Positions 16,419 through 24,775 of a stretch of 36,811 nt of DNA are shown one piece after another. A program made the translations under genes and the position numbers. Below the pieces are notes generated by a model. It had not been told where the DNA came from. It ran no database searches and saw only the letters and a list, made by a program, of their open reading frames with translations. The first letter of the stretch is position 1. Each line of letters starts with the position of its first letter. This stretch comes from JBFMAI01 sp964462635. Lineage in GTDB: Bacteria > Planctomycetota > Phycisphaerae > UBA1845 > Fen-1342. The DNA lies in NCBI GenBank assembly GCA_964462635.1, contig CAYWYJ010000030.1:1-36811 (forward strand). Direction: 5' to 3'.

Positions 16419-17408
16419 ATGCGTATTCTCGTCGTCGGAGGCGCGGGCTACGTGGGCAGCCATTGTGTGCGGCGTCTGGTGGCCGCGGGGCACACGGTTG
16501 CCGTGTACGACAACCTGCACTCGGGGCACCGGGAGGCGGTGGACCCCAAAGCGGCGTTCATCGAGGGGGATCTCGGCGACGAGGCCAGACTGGACGGGGT
16601 GCTGAAGGCCGGGCGGTTCGACGCCGCGATGCACTTCGCCGCGCACCTCAACGTCGGCGAGTCGGTCCAACAGCCGCTGATGTACTGGCACAACAACGTG
16701 GCCAACACGTTGACGCTGCTGCGCTGCATGCAGGCCCACCGCGTCCAGCGGTTCATCTTCAGCAGTTCGTGCGCGGTGTACGGCGAGCCCGACGACCTGC
16801 CCATCACCGAGGACCTGCCCAAGAACCCCATCAACCCGTACGGAAACACGAAGCTCGCCGTGGAGTGGATGCTGGCTCATTCGGCGACCGCGTGGGAGCT
16901 TGGCTCGGTGGCCCTCCGGTACTTCAACGCAGCCGGGGCGGCCGCCGACGGGACCCTCGGAGAGGACCACAGCCCCGAGATCCACCTGATTCCGATCGTG
17001 CTCCAGGTGGCCCTGGGACAGCGTCCGTACGTGCAGGTGTTCGGCACCGACTACCCGACGCCGGACGGCACGTGCGTCCGCGACTATGTTCACGTGGAAG
17101 ACTTGGCCGAGGCCCACCTGCTGGCGGTGGAGGCATGTCGGCTGGGGGTGGCGGAAGCGTTCAACGTCGGAACCGGTAACGGGAACAGTGTGCTGGAGGT
17201 CATCTCGGGGGCCCGGGAGGTGACGGGGCACGCGATACCGGCGATAGAGACGGCCCGCCGGCCAGGTGACCCGCCGGCGCTGTATGCTGACGCCGGTCGC
17301 ATCAAGGCGCGGCTGGGCTGGAGCGCTCGTTATCGAGACCTTCGAGAGACGATTTCGACGGCGTGGAACTGGCACCGAAAGCATCCGAATGGCTTCAAGT
17401 TGGTGTGA
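16419..17408 (+). CDS. galE: UDP-glucose 4-epimerase
   Basis: 329 residues, the usual GalE length. It interconverts UDP-glucose and UDP-galactose (or the N-acetyl forms) with bound NAD. The NAD-binding Rossmann motif GGAGYVGSH is at residues 7-15. VYDNLHSGH, DAAMHFAAHLNVGESV, the catalytic Ser region FSSSCAVYGEP, the YGNTK form of YxxxK, LRYFNAAGA and GTCVRDYVHVEDLA follow in the expected order. ATG at 16419 has CAGGAG about six bases upstream; earlier in-frame starts would cover the promoter region. Sugar-nucleotide supply fits the nearby neuABC genes, but galE is on the opposite strand and separately transcribed. Confidence 0.95.
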   Translation: MRILVVGGAGYVGSHCVRRLVAAGHTVAVYDNLHSGHREAVDPKAAFIEGDLGDEARLDGVLKAGRFDAAMHFAAHLNVGESVQQPLMYWHNNVANTLTLLRCMQAHRVQRFIFSSSCAVYGEPDDLPITEDLPKNPINPYGNTKLAVEWMLAHSATAWELGSVALRYFNAAGAAADGTLGEDHSPEIHLIPIVLQVALGQRPYVQVFGTDYPTPDGTCVRDYVHVEDLAEAHLLAVEACRLGVAEAFNVGTGNGNSVLEVISGAREVTGHAIPAIETARRPGDPPALYADAGRIKARLGWSARYRDLRETISTAWNWHRKHPNGFKLV

Positions 17409-17773
17409 AAATTTTGCCGAATTTTCTGATGAACCGGACACCCGTTTCGGATATACTTACAGCAGAGAACTGAGGTTTGTGGAACGGTGACTGATCATTC
17501 ATACGTATCGCACTCGTATCAGTCATCACCAATAGACGCATCCTTCATACCGCGTTTATAGCGACTCACCTTCCACGACCGACAACCCAAGCAATTTCCT
17601 GACGGCTGGTCGCTGACCGTAGCCGCGCCATTTTTGCGCGGCTCACGGGGACGCCGGACCGGGCGGGCTTGCGCCTCCTCCCCGTGCCCACCCTTGCCTG
17701 CCCGGTACCGGCGTCCCCGGATCAGCGCCACGAGTCAAGTCGCTAGTCCGCCTTAGAGAAACGAGGTGCTGCG
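17409..17773. other. 365-bp gene-free region with an AT-rich island
   Basis: No convincing coding region. Bases 17405-17560 are distinctly AT-richer than the rest of the window and include TATACT at 17452-17457, without a good -35. The remainder is occupied by the hairpins described in the next entry. Confidence 0.6.
17486..17719 (+). promoter_or_regulatory. Structured leader or small RNA candidate (three hairpins)
   Basis: Three inverted repeats precede the gene at 17774. First, GGTGACTGAT (17486-17495) pairs with ATCAGTC-AT-CACC (17518-17530). Second, AGCCGCGC (17621-17628) pairs perfectly with GCGCGGCT (17636-17643) around a T-rich loop. Third, CGGGGACGCCGGACCGGG (17646-17663) pairs with CCCGGTACCGGCGTCCCCG (17701-17719) with one bulge; its loop holds CCTCCTCCCC (17674-17683), complementary to a Shine-Dalgarno sequence. 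No known riboswitch consensus was recognised. Confidence 0.5.
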
Positions 17774-18115
17774 ATGACCTGGCCACTTCGGAAAAACACG
17801 TTGCTCCGCAAAGCCGACGAGGCCTTTGGCCCGCCGCTCGCCCCCGAAGAGATGAGCACCAACCTTTCCCTGTTGGAGCGACAGCTCAATCGGCAGATGA
17901 AGTGTACGGCGGGGAAGAACCAGGTTTACATCCGGTCGATCCTGACCGGCCGGGCGACGACCCGCCCGCGCATCGCCCTGAAGTGCCCCTTTCGGCGCGA
18001 CCTGGGCCAGAGCCCGGAGGTTTTCTTTGAGACGATCCGCGACGTCTGCTGCGGCGACCCGGAGCAGTGCCCCGCCTGGCAGGCGTTTCGTGACCGCCTG
18101 GCCGTAACGACTTAG
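17774..18115 (+). CDS. Small cysteine-containing protein of unknown function
   Basis: 113 residues, soluble, with no signal peptide. Five Cys residues occur: C44 (QMKCTAG), C71 (ALKCPFRRDLG), and the pair C92-C93 with C99 in VCCGDPEQCPAW. The arrangement could bind zinc or an iron-sulfur cluster, but that is inference. The central segment NQVYIRSILTGRATTRPR is basic and might bind nucleic acid. GAGG lies seven bases before the ATG. Long inverted repeats flank the gene on both sides and a strong terminator follows, so it is probably a single-gene transcript. I do not recognise the family. Confidence 0.75.
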   Translation: MTWPLRKNTLLRKADEAFGPPLAPEEMSTNLSLLERQLNRQMKCTAGKNQVYIRSILTGRATTRPRIALKCPFRRDLGQSPEVFFETIRDVCCGDPEQCPAWQAFRDRLAVTT

Positions 18116-18123
18116 CACTCGAA

Positions 18124-18168
18124 GAGCCGCAGGCCCGGCACGTGCAGCGGACCACCCGCCTGCGGCTC
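18124..18168 (+). other. Hairpin downstream of the Cys-rich gene
   Basis: GAGCCGCAGGC (18124-18134) pairs perfectly with GCCTGCGGCTC (18158-18168) over a 23-base loop. It has no T-tract and may act together with the terminator that follows. Confidence 0.6.
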
Positions 18169-18200
18169 CTCACGGGACGCCGAGAAGTCCCCACTGCCAC

Positions 18201-18251
18201 AAGCCCGATGCGATCCTCCTCCTCCGGTCGCATCGGGCTTGGCCTTTGTTT
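18201..18251 (+). terminator. Intrinsic terminator
   Basis: A perfect 13-bp stem, AAGCCCGATGCGA (18201-18213) with TCGCATCGGGCTT (18228-18240), is followed by GGCCTTTGTTT. The loop TCCTCCTCCTCCGG is an unusual pyrimidine-rich anti-Shine-Dalgarno sequence. It ends the transcript of the gene at 17774; no T-tract exists for the opposite strand. Confidence 0.75.
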
Positions 18252-18282
18252 GCGTCGGGCGTGTTCGGGCTGGTGAGAAGCC

Positions 18283-19104
18283 TTACGGCTTGGGCGGGAC
18301 CGGAGGCGGCGAGTGCTCGACCGGCTTGGCCTCGTACTTGTCCGATAACTGCATCGGCTTGGCGGGCGGGGGGTCATCCCGCAGGCGGGCGATCTCCTGG
18401 TCGAACCGCTGGGCCTGCTCGGGTGTCAAGATGCCCCGGACCTCCGCGACCAGCGCGTTGACCTGCTCGTCGGCGGCTTGCGGGGTCGTGGGCCGGCTGG
18501 TGACCTGGACTTCACGGAACTTCTCCATGATCGCTTCCAGCCGGGTCTGCTGGTCCTCCGACAAACCCAACTTCAGCACGGCGCGGACCACGTGGACCGG
18601 GCGCAGCGAAATGTCGCCGGCGGACTCGGCCCGCTTCAGGGCGGCGGGTAACCGGGCCTTCTGCTCGTCGGTCAGGATCTGCTTGAGGCCTTCCATGAAG
18701 TGGTTTTCCGCGGCCACGCCGGGGGCCATGTTCCGCAGCTCGTCTTGCAGGATGCGGACGGTTTCGTCGTCGTTGCGGGCCTTGGCGGCCTGAATCTGCG
18801 CGTACTTGTCCTGAATCTTCTGGAGCAGCTCCGCCGCGTTCTGCTCCATGTCCTTCAACTCGGCGTTGTAGACGGCGATGAGCGCCTCGGCCTGCTGCAT
18901 CTGCTCGTCGTTCAGGTGGAGTTGCCGACAGATGAACCGGAGCTTCTGTTCGCCCTGCGGGCCCGACGCCTCCGCCCCCGCGCGGGGCTGCCCGCGCTGC
19001 ATTTGCGTCGGCGGAGGGATCTTCTCCAGCGGGATCGGGGTCTGACCCGCCACCGTGGCCACGACGAACAACACGACGCTCAGGGCGAACAGACTACGTT
19101 TCAT
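18283..19104 (-). CDS. Exported LTxxQ-motif (Spy/CpxP-like) protein
   Basis: 273 residues. The first 20 residues (MKRSLFALSVVLFVVATVAG) are a Sec signal peptide. The mature protein is mostly long amphipathic helices with repeated L-[ST/N]-x-[ED]-Q elements: LHLNDEQMQQAE, ILTDEQKARLP, LGLSEDQQTRLE and ILTPEQAQRFD. This is the hallmark of Spy/CpxP/ZraP-type periplasmic proteins, which act as chaperones or stress sensors; two domain copies may be present since the family unit is about 130 residues. The C-terminus is Pro/Lys-rich. GGGGAG lies seven bases before the ATG. It converges with the gene at 17774 and appears to have its own promoter. Confidence 0.8.
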   Translation of the reverse strand: MKRSLFALSVVLFVVATVAGQTPIPLEKIPPPTQMQRGQPRAGAEASGPQGEQKLRFICRQLHLNDEQMQQAEALIAVYNAELKDMEQNAAELLQKIQDKYAQIQAAKARNDDETVRILQDELRNMAPGVAAENHFMEGLKQILTDEQKARLPAALKRAESAGDISLRPVHVVRAVLKLGLSEDQQTRLEAIMEKFREVQVTSRPTTPQAADEQVNALVAEVRGILTPEQAQRFDQEIARLRDDPPPAKPMQLSDKYEAKPVEHSPPPVPPKP

Positions 19105-19179
19105 GGCACACTCCCCTGCACACCTCGGGTACTCGCGGGCGGCGACGATCCGCTACGCCGCCGAACCCGCAATCCCGCT

Positions 19180-19208
19180 ACGATACTTGCCCGGCGGGCG
19201 CGTCGCAA
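19180..19208 (-). promoter_or_regulatory. Possible promoter of the LTxxQ gene
   Basis: Read on the minus strand, TTGCGA (19208-19203) and TATCGT (19185-19180) are separated by 17 bases and lie about 75 bases before the ATG at 19104. Each hexamer matches the consensus at 4 of 6 positions. Confidence 0.4.
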
Positions 19209-19276
19209 CCCGCCGCCTCCCATTTTGAGCAACGGGAAACGCCGGGGGCCCGCCCGCTGGGCCGACCGCGGCCGGG

Positions 19277-20071
19277 TCAGGTTGTGGGGCGCGCCGGTTC
19301 ACGCGGCTTGGGAGCAGGCTTCGCCGGCGGTACGAGGGGGGATGCATCGTGCGGCGCCAGGGCCGGGACGTCGCCCGTCGTCGGTGATGCGGTGACGGTG
19401 GCGCGGCGGGGTGGTCGGCGGCGTCGGCGCGCCCGGTAGACCAGACCGACGATGACGAACGCGGCCAGCACCGACGCGAGAATCGCGAATTGCACGCCGC
19501 CCAGGGCGGTCTGTAGCGACGGAATGACACTGGCAAACCAGTAGCCCAGGAGCAGGAACAACGGGACGGACAGCATGGCCCCGGCGAGATCGGCCAGGAT
19601 GAAGCGCCAGAACGCGAACCGCGTCGCGCCGGCCGTGACGCACATCGCCGCCCGCACGCCCACGACGAAGCGCCCGAGGAAGCAGAACCACGTCCCGTGG
19701 ACGCGGAACCGCCGCGAGAACCGCGTGAAACGGTCCGGGGTGATGATCCAACGGACCGAACGGTGGTTGAGGGCCCCCGGTCCCCACCGGCGTCCCAGGT
19801 TGTACAACACGATGTCGCCGGCCAGAACGCCGACGAACGCCACGAACAACGTCTCCGGCCACGAGGCGATGCCGGGGTGCGTGCGCAGGAGCACGCCGGC
19901 CGCGATGAGCGGGACATCTTCCGGGATCGGGACCCCCAGGCTGGCCGCGAGCAGCACCAGCAACAGCACGGGGTAGAAGGCGGTCTGCATCCATTCCTGG
20001 ACGCGCTCCATCTCACTGCCGGGAGTCAGCAGCACGGCCAGCGTGAGCAGGGGGGGCAGCGCGAGGCGCAT
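19277..20071 (-). CDS. DedA/SNARE-associated family membrane protein
   Basis: 264 residues with about five or six membrane helices. Family signatures are LGVPIPEDVPLIAAG (compare the P-I-P-[GE] loop), GDIVLYNLGRRWG, FLGRFVVGVRAAMCVTAGAT and a late hydrophobic hairpin. DedA proteins are thought to flip phospholipids or undecaprenyl phosphate across the inner membrane. The last 45 residues are an Arg/Pro/Ala-rich cytoplasmic tail not typical of the family. I prefer ATG at 20071 (MRLALPPLLTL); GTG at 20080 would add three residues. It lies 171 bases downstream of fliS on the same strand, probably as a separate unit. Confidence 0.88.
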   Translation of the reverse strand: MRLALPPLLTLAVLLTPGSEMERVQEWMQTAFYPVLLLVLLAASLGVPIPEDVPLIAAGVLLRTHPGIASWPETLFVAFVGVLAGDIVLYNLGRRWGPGALNHRSVRWIITPDRFTRFSRRFRVHGTWFCFLGRFVVGVRAAMCVTAGATRFAFWRFILADLAGAMLSVPLFLLLGYWFASVIPSLQTALGGVQFAILASVLAAFVIVGLVYRARRRRRPPRRATVTASPTTGDVPALAPHDASPLVPPAKPAPKPREPARPTT

Positions 20072-20242
20072 CGTCGTCACTCAATGGTTCAACCACTCCC
20101 GGATCGTGCGGGGGGTCAAGCCCACGACTATTTCAACCCACCCCGCCGTCGGCCGCAATGCCCCGTCGTGCGATAACGATCGGTGGCCCGAGGGCGCGAG
20201 CTGCTCGGCAGTCCCACCTCGGGTCTGGCGGACGAGTGGCGG

Positions 20243-20707
20243 CTAGGCTTCCGCGACGAAGCGCGAGCCCTCTTCGGTGTCGGGGGCCGCGGCCGGCGCG
20301 GCCGGCCCCGGCGCGGCCACCCCCTCCTTCTTGAGCTTCTCCATCAGCAGCACCCACGTCTCGCGCTGGTAGCGGAGAATCCGCAAGGCGTCCTCGGCGG
20401 CCTGCTCATCCTGGTTGATGTTGGCCTCGATCAGCCGGCGGTAGACGAAGTTGTACAACGCGCCCATCCGGTCGGCGATCTCGGGGTTGATGTCGCGGCG
20501 GATGCCGGCGCTCATTTCGAGCACGATGAGTTGTGCCCGCTCCAGGGCGGTGAAGGCCGCTTCGCGGTCCTTGGCGCGGATGGCCTCCTGGCCGCGCGTG
20601 GTGAAGCGAATCGCCCCATCGTAGAGCATCAGATGTAGCTGTTCGGGCGTCGCGGTCAGGACCGCGTTCTTGAGGTACTCCTGCGATGGTTTGGCGGCCT
20701 GGCTCAT
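20243..20707 (-). CDS. fliS: Flagellar export chaperone FliS
   Basis: 154 residues. FliS binds the C-terminus of flagellin in the cytosol and keeps it unfolded for export. The N-terminal segment SQEYLKNAVLTATPEQLHLMLYDGAIRF matches the family block around the P-x-x-L-[IL]-x-M-L-Y-[DE]-G motif, and helices RRDINPEIADRMGALYNFVYRRL and LRILRYQRETWVLLM follow. The last 25 residues are a Pro/Ala-rich extension. It is 51 bases downstream of fliD, the common fliD-fliS order. No flagellin gene is present in the window. Confidence 0.92.
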   Translation of the reverse strand: MSQAAKPSQEYLKNAVLTATPEQLHLMLYDGAIRFTTRGQEAIRAKDREAAFTALERAQLIVLEMSAGIRRDINPEIADRMGALYNFVYRRLIEANINQDEQAAEDALRILRYQRETWVLLMEKLKKEGVAAPGPAAPAAAPDTEEGSRFVAEA

Positions 20708-20758
20708 ACCCGGAGTATCGACCGGCCGGCTACGGTCGGTGAGTAACGCCCGCCGTGC

Positions 20759-23700
20759 TCATGCGCTGGACGTCTTGGTCGAGTAGAAGTTCTGCGCAAT
20801 TTGCGAGAGGTTGGTGAGCGTCGATTGCTGGCTCTGCAATTGGGACAGGGCCGTCTCCATCGCCTGAAACTGTCGGGACAACTGCGCGCGCCGCCGTTCC
20901 AACCGATCGTTGAGCAGTTCAATGCGCTTCTGGAGCAGGTCCTTGCGCTCCGCCAGCGCTTCGTTGCGCTTGGGGATCAGCCCCTCGGTCCCGGTGATCT
21001 GCTCGATCTGCTTCTTCAGCGTCGCGGCGGCCCCGGTGTCGGCGGTGGCGAAGAACTGCTGCACGGCCTCGGGGTTGGCCTCGAAGGCCTGGCGGAACTT
21101 CGTCTCGTCGAAACTCAGCTTGTTGCCGGTCTCGGACTTGATGCCCAGGTCGGACAGCCGCGTGATCGCGCCGCTTGCCCGGAGCGCGGTCGTGAACATG
21201 CGGAACAGCCGCTGCTCCACCGTCCGCAGCGTGCCTTCGCCCTGGAGGATCCCCGGCGTTTCCGTTTCGGCGTCGTACTTGCCGGCCTCCCGAACCTGGC
21301 TCATGGCGGAGTTGAAGTCGTCCACCAGGCCTTGCAGCGCCGTGCTCAAGTTGTTCAGGTCCCGCTCGACCTTGACGGTCACCGGGTCTTCGCTGACCGC
21401 GCTGACCGTGAAGCTCAAGCCCGGCACGACGTTCTCGAACGTGTTGCCGGAGCTGGTCAGCAGGACGCCGCCCGCGCCGCTCCCAAAGTACACGCGGGCA
21501 TCCTGCGCCCGCGACAGGGTGGCCAGGCCCAGCCCCGTGGTGCCTTCGTCGAGAATCAGGGCGCCCCGCCGGCCGCCCATCGCCGCGGAGACGTTCAGGC
21601 GGTACGGCGCGAACGCGGTGCCGTCGTTGAGCAGGGTGGCCGTGGCCAGCGTGGTTTCCGCGCCGATCCGCTTGGCCAGGCTCTCCAGCGTGTCGTTCCC
21701 GCCCACCGTCAGCTTGAACTCGAACGAGCCGTCGATCTGGCCGTTGACGGCGGTCCGGAGGAGGTTCAGGTCGCGGGCCGTGGTCCCGCCCTGCTCCTCG
21801 ACGCTCAGTGTCCCGGCGCCGGCGGTTGTGTCGGTCAGCAGCAGGCCGTCGCCGGTGGCGTTGATGCTCGCCTGCACGCCGATGTTCAGCTCGTTGATCG
21901 CGTCGATCACGTCCTTGAGCGTCTTGACCGCGGTGGAACTCAGGTCCACCACGCCGTAGGCGCCATTGGCGGCCGTGATCTTGAATTTTCCGCGGGCCAC
22001 GCCGCGCCCGGCGCTGAGCTCGGTGAGCGCGGTCGTCTCGGAGACGTAGCGGCGTTGGAGGTTGGCGCCTTTGATCGTCGTGCCGGTCTGCGCCAGGCCC
22101 AGGGCCTCGGCGAAGTCGCCGCTGATGCGAATCGTGCCGGTGCCGGCGACGTTCTGCACCAGGAGGCGCGTCCCGGTGCCGTCGTAGCCGGCCTCGACGC
22201 CGAGCGCCTGGCCGCCGACCGTGGCCTGGTTGATCCGGTTGATGACGTCGGCCAGCGTCGTGGCCCCGCTGACGTCGACGTCGGCGAGGAGGCCGTTGGC
22301 CTCGATGCGCACGGTCTGGCCGCTGAGGCCCGCGCCGCCGTTGAGGGTCTTCAGAAGAACGCTGTTAAGGCCGCTGACAATCCGGGTGCCCTGGGCGACC
22401 GCCCCGCCCCCCAGGTCGTAGTACGTCCCTTCCTTCAACCCCAGGTCGGCCAGCGCCTGCGAGGTGGTGGCCGAGCCCGCGAGCGACTTGAGCACCATCT
22501 TGCCGAACGCGGTCTGCACTTGCAGGCTGCGGCCGTCCGGGGCGATTGAGGCCGTCACGATCGGCTGCTTGTCCTCGCCCACGTTGTTGACGGCGAAATT
22601 GACTGCGTTGATGACATCGGCCACGGTGTCCATGAGGAGAATGTCGCGGCCGTTGATCTTCCCCTCCGCCGAGCTGCCGTTGATGCCCAGGTCCAGGGCG
22701 GCGTGGCCGGTGAGGTCTTCGATGATGAAGTTGCTGCGCTGGCCGGGCTCCAGCTTGCTGACGTCCGTCTTGTCGCTGACGATCAGCCGGCTGCCCGTCA
22801 GGACCACGGTGATGCGTCCGCCGCCGTACGCGCCCTCCAGGGCCTGCTTGACCTGGCTGATGTCTTCGGCCCCGGAGAGATCGACGGTCGTCTGCGTGCC
22901 GTCGCGCGAGGTCAGACGGACCTTGCCCAGGCGGACCCCCTGGCCGTGGTTGAGCCGCCCGAAGCGCGTGGTGGGGGCGAGCGTGTCGCTCAGATCAACG
23001 GTGATGTTCTTGCCGGCGGCCTCGATGTAGAAATCCCCGCCGGCCTTGGCCGACCGCACCCCCAGGCCGTCGTTGAGGCCGGCGACGCGCGTGCCGGCGG
23101 CCAGGAACACGATCGCCTGACCCACCAGCTCAGTCCCCGCGGCCTGGTTGTACCCTGTGGCGAAGCCGAGGTCGGCCGCGGCCTGCCCGCCGTCCAGGTC
23201 CCGCACCCGCAGCACGCCACTGCCGCCCGAAGCGTCGGTCAGCACCAGGCCGTCGCCCCGCACGCTCGCCGTGACCTGAATCCCCGCGGCGTTGATCTTG
23301 TCCAGGACGTCCTGGAGATCGACCGCGTCGGCGATGTTGATGACGGCCTTCTGCCCGGCCTTGTTGGTGATCTCGAACGACCCGCGGCGCACGCCGGCGT
23401 TGCCGTTGAGGGCCTCCAGGCTGGTGGCGTTGTCCACGCGGGCCCGCGCGGATTCGATGGTCAGCGTCCCCGCCGTCAGCGGCGTCGTCCGCTGGGCGAA
23501 GCCGCGGCTGACGAGCTGGTGGGTGGTTGCCAGGGCCCGGACCACGAACTGATAGGAGCCCGGCTGGACGCCGGCCCCCGCGGTGGCGTTCAGCACGTTG
23601 GTGTTCGACGAGGTGGCCGTGGCCGCTTGGAAGAACGTGGCCTGGCCCAGTCGTTCGATCCGCGACAGGAGGGCGGTGATCCGCGCAGAAATCGACAGGT

Positions 23701-23842
23701 ACGCCGTCCGTTGCGCGTCGATGTTGCTCACGCGTTTGAGCAACTGGTCGCGCGACCCCGACTCGGTGGCGATCAACTGGTCGATGAGCGTCTGGTAGTC
23801 GATGCCCGAAATCAGGCCCACGCCGCTGGTTATGCCAGGCAC
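20759..23842 (-). CDS. fliD: Flagellar filament cap protein FliD, extra-long
   Basis: About 1,027 residues, against roughly 450-700 in most bacteria. FliD (HAP2) caps the growing filament and folds flagellin in place. The N-terminal D0/D1 part is clear: PGITSGVGLISGIDYQTLID, then heptad helices and AGVQPGSYQFVVRALATTHQ. The C-terminal coiled coil of FliD (about 850-1027) is also intact. The middle holds repeated flagellin hook IN-type units, each opening with a phrase such as LNGNAGVRRG, LNHGQGVRLG, LNGGAGLSGQ or LSAGRGVARG and continuing to VDLS...LKDVIDAIN; I count at least four. I set the start at GTG 23842, because AGGAGG abuts the ATG at 23848 with no spacing but is six bases from the GTG. 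Confidence 0.93.
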   Translation of the reverse strand: MPGITSGVGLISGIDYQTLIDQLIATESGSRDQLLKRVSNIDAQRTAYLSISARITALLSRIERLGQATFFQAATATSSNTNVLNATAGAGVQPGSYQFVVRALATTHQLVSRGFAQRTTPLTAGTLTIESARARVDNATSLEALNGNAGVRRGSFEITNKAGQKAVINIADAVDLQDVLDKINAAGIQVTASVRGDGLVLTDASGGSGVLRVRDLDGGQAAADLGFATGYNQAAGTELVGQAIVFLAAGTRVAGLNDGLGVRSAKAGGDFYIEAAGKNITVDLSDTLAPTTRFGRLNHGQGVRLGKVRLTSRDGTQTTVDLSGAEDISQVKQALEGAYGGGRITVVLTGSRLIVSDKTDVSKLEPGQRSNFIIEDLTGHAALDLGINGSSAEGKINGRDILLMDTVADVINAVNFAVNNVGEDKQPIVTASIAPDGRSLQVQTAFGKMVLKSLAGSATTSQALADLGLKEGTYYDLGGGAVAQGTRIVSGLNSVLLKTLNGGAGLSGQTVRIEANGLLADVDVSGATTLADVINRINQATVGGQALGVEAGYDGTGTRLLVQNVAGTGTIRISGDFAEALGLAQTGTTIKGANLQRRYVSETTALTELSAGRGVARGKFKITAANGAYGVVDLSSTAVKTLKDVIDAINELNIGVQASINATGDGLLLTDTTAGAGTLSVEEQGGTTARDLNLLRTAVNGQIDGSFEFKLTVGGNDTLESLAKRIGAETTLATATLLNDGTAFAPYRLNVSAAMGGRRGALILDEGTTGLGLATLSRAQDARVYFGSGAGGVLLTSSGNTFENVVPGLSFTVSAVSEDPVTVKVERDLNNLSTALQGLVDDFNSAMSQVREAGKYDAETETPGILQGEGTLRTVEQRLFRMFTTALRASGAITRLSDLGIKSETGNKLSFDETKFRQAFEANPEAVQQFFATADTGAAATLKKQIEQITGTEGLIPKRNEALAERKDLLQKRIELLNDRLERRRAQLSRQFQAMETALSQLQSQQSTLTNLSQIAQNFYSTKTSSA

Positions 23843-23848
23843 GGTCAT

Positions 23849-23854
23849 CCTCCT
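23849..23854 (-). promoter_or_regulatory. Ribosome-binding site that decides the fliD start
   Basis: A perfect AGGAGG on the minus strand is immediately followed by ATGACCGTG. Zero spacing to the ATG is not workable for normal initiation, while six bases to the GTG is ideal. Confidence 0.7.
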
Positions 23855-23903
23855 GTGGGATGCGCGCGGCCGGGGGGGAAGCCCGACACCGGCCCGCTGT
23901 TGA

Positions 23904-23931
23904 GTATCGGGCGGTTAACCTGCAAGCTCGA
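23904..23931 (-). promoter_or_regulatory. Weak sigma-28-like promoter candidate for fliD
   Basis: On the minus strand, TCGAGCTT (23931-23924) and CCCGATAC (23911-23904) are 12 bases apart, compared with TAAAGTTT-N11-GCCGATAA for flagellar sigma-28 (5 of 8 and 6 of 8 matches). Position and gene type fit, but the match is only moderate. Confidence 0.28.
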
Positions 23932-24001
23932 TTCCAGGCGGGGAATCTCGGACGAGCGCGGGGCGGGAACCGATAATCGGCCGCACCGCCACGCCCGGTG
24001 C

Positions 24002-24029
24002 TGCACAACTCACTCCGGCCCAATACAAT
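24002..24029 (+). promoter_or_regulatory. Possible ribE promoter
   Basis: TGCACA (24002-24007) and TACAAT (24024-24029) are 16 bases apart, about 65 bases before the GTG start. The -10 matches 5 of 6. I recognised no FMN riboswitch in the leader, which is short. Confidence 0.4.
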
Positions 24030-24094
24030 AAGCGCCGACGCGGCCCCGCCGCCGGAGCGGCCGGTGTCGCGGGTCACACAACCGGGCAGGCGCC

Positions 24095-24775
24095 GTGTTC
24101 ACGGGAATCGTGGCCCATGTTGGTACCGTCGTCGCGGCCGGGGCGGCGCGCCGTGACGCCGCCGGCGCGCTCGCCTATCGCCTCGACATCGATCTGGGTC
24201 CGCTGGCCGAGGGCCTGCTCGCTGGCGCGAGCGTCGCCGTCAACGGCGCGTGCCTGACGCTGGCGGACGCGCGCGGCACGGTGGGGGGGTTCGACGTGGT
24301 TCCGGAGACGTGGCGGCGGACGACGCTCGGCGAGCTGCGGCCCGGTCAAGCGGTGAACCTGGAGCGGTCGTTGCGCGTCGGCGACCCACTCGACGGACAC
24401 TTCGTGCAGGGCCACGTCGAGGGCGTGGGCGTCGTCGAGCGGGTGGAGCGCGGCGCGGGGGAGTGGAAGCTGTGGGTCCGCGTGGAGGCGGCGCTTGCCG
24501 CGCCGATCGTGCCCAAGGGCTCCATCGCGGTGGACGGCACCAGCCTCACCATCGTCGATGTCGTGGAAGACACGTTCTCCGTCGCCCTGGTCCCGACCAC
24601 GCGCGAGCGGACGGTCCTGGGCCGGCGGGGCCCGGGTGACTGCGTCAACATCGAAACCGATATCCTGGCGCGGCTCGTGCTGCACCGACTGCACGGCGTG
24701 CTCGCCCGACCGGACGCACCGGCCGGTCACGGCGTGGACTGGGACACGTTGCGCGAAGCGGGTTATGTGACATGA
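24095..24775 (+). CDS. ribE: Riboflavin synthase, alpha subunit
   Basis: 226 residues. It dismutates two 6,7-dimethyl-8-ribityllumazine molecules into riboflavin, the last step of vitamin B2 synthesis. The N-terminus MFTGIVAHVGTV is diagnostic. Two homologous lumazine-binding barrels are visible: SVAVNGACLTL with DVVPETWRRTTLG in the first, and SIAVDGTSLTIVDV with VALVPTTRERTVLG in the second. The linker DPLDGHFVQGHVEGVG is canonical. The start is GTG at 24095. The stop codon overlaps the pdxA start as ATGA, so the two vitamin genes are translationally coupled. The C-terminus (LHRLHGVLARPDAP and on) is slightly longer than usual. Confidence 0.95.
   Translation: MFTGIVAHVGTVVAAGAARRDAAGALAYRLDIDLGPLAEGLLAGASVAVNGACLTLADARGTVGGFDVVPETWRRTTLGELRPGQAVNLERSLRVGDPLDGHFVQGHVEGVGVVERVERGAGEWKLWVRVEAALAAPIVPKGSIAVDGTSLTIVDVVEDTFSVALVPTTRERTVLGRRGPGDCVNIETDILARLVLHRLHGVLARPDAPAGHGVDWDTLREAGYVT

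Noticed and set aside
17266..17490. 74-codon plus-strand frame overlapping the galE end
   Set aside because: Mostly a second frame of galE; no ribosome-binding site or domain.
17486..17719. Known structured RNA (SRP RNA, 6S, tmRNA, RNase P RNA, tRNA)
   Set aside because: None of the conserved sequence blocks of these RNAs could be found.
20801..22549. 582-codon plus-strand frame opposite fliD
   Set aside because: Antisense shadow; no domain, while the minus strand encodes intact FliD repeats.
23965..23985. CCGATAATCGG palindrome as a sigma-28 -10 element for ribE
   Set aside because: Only the -10 resembles the consensus, no -35 fits, and ribE is not a flagellar gene.
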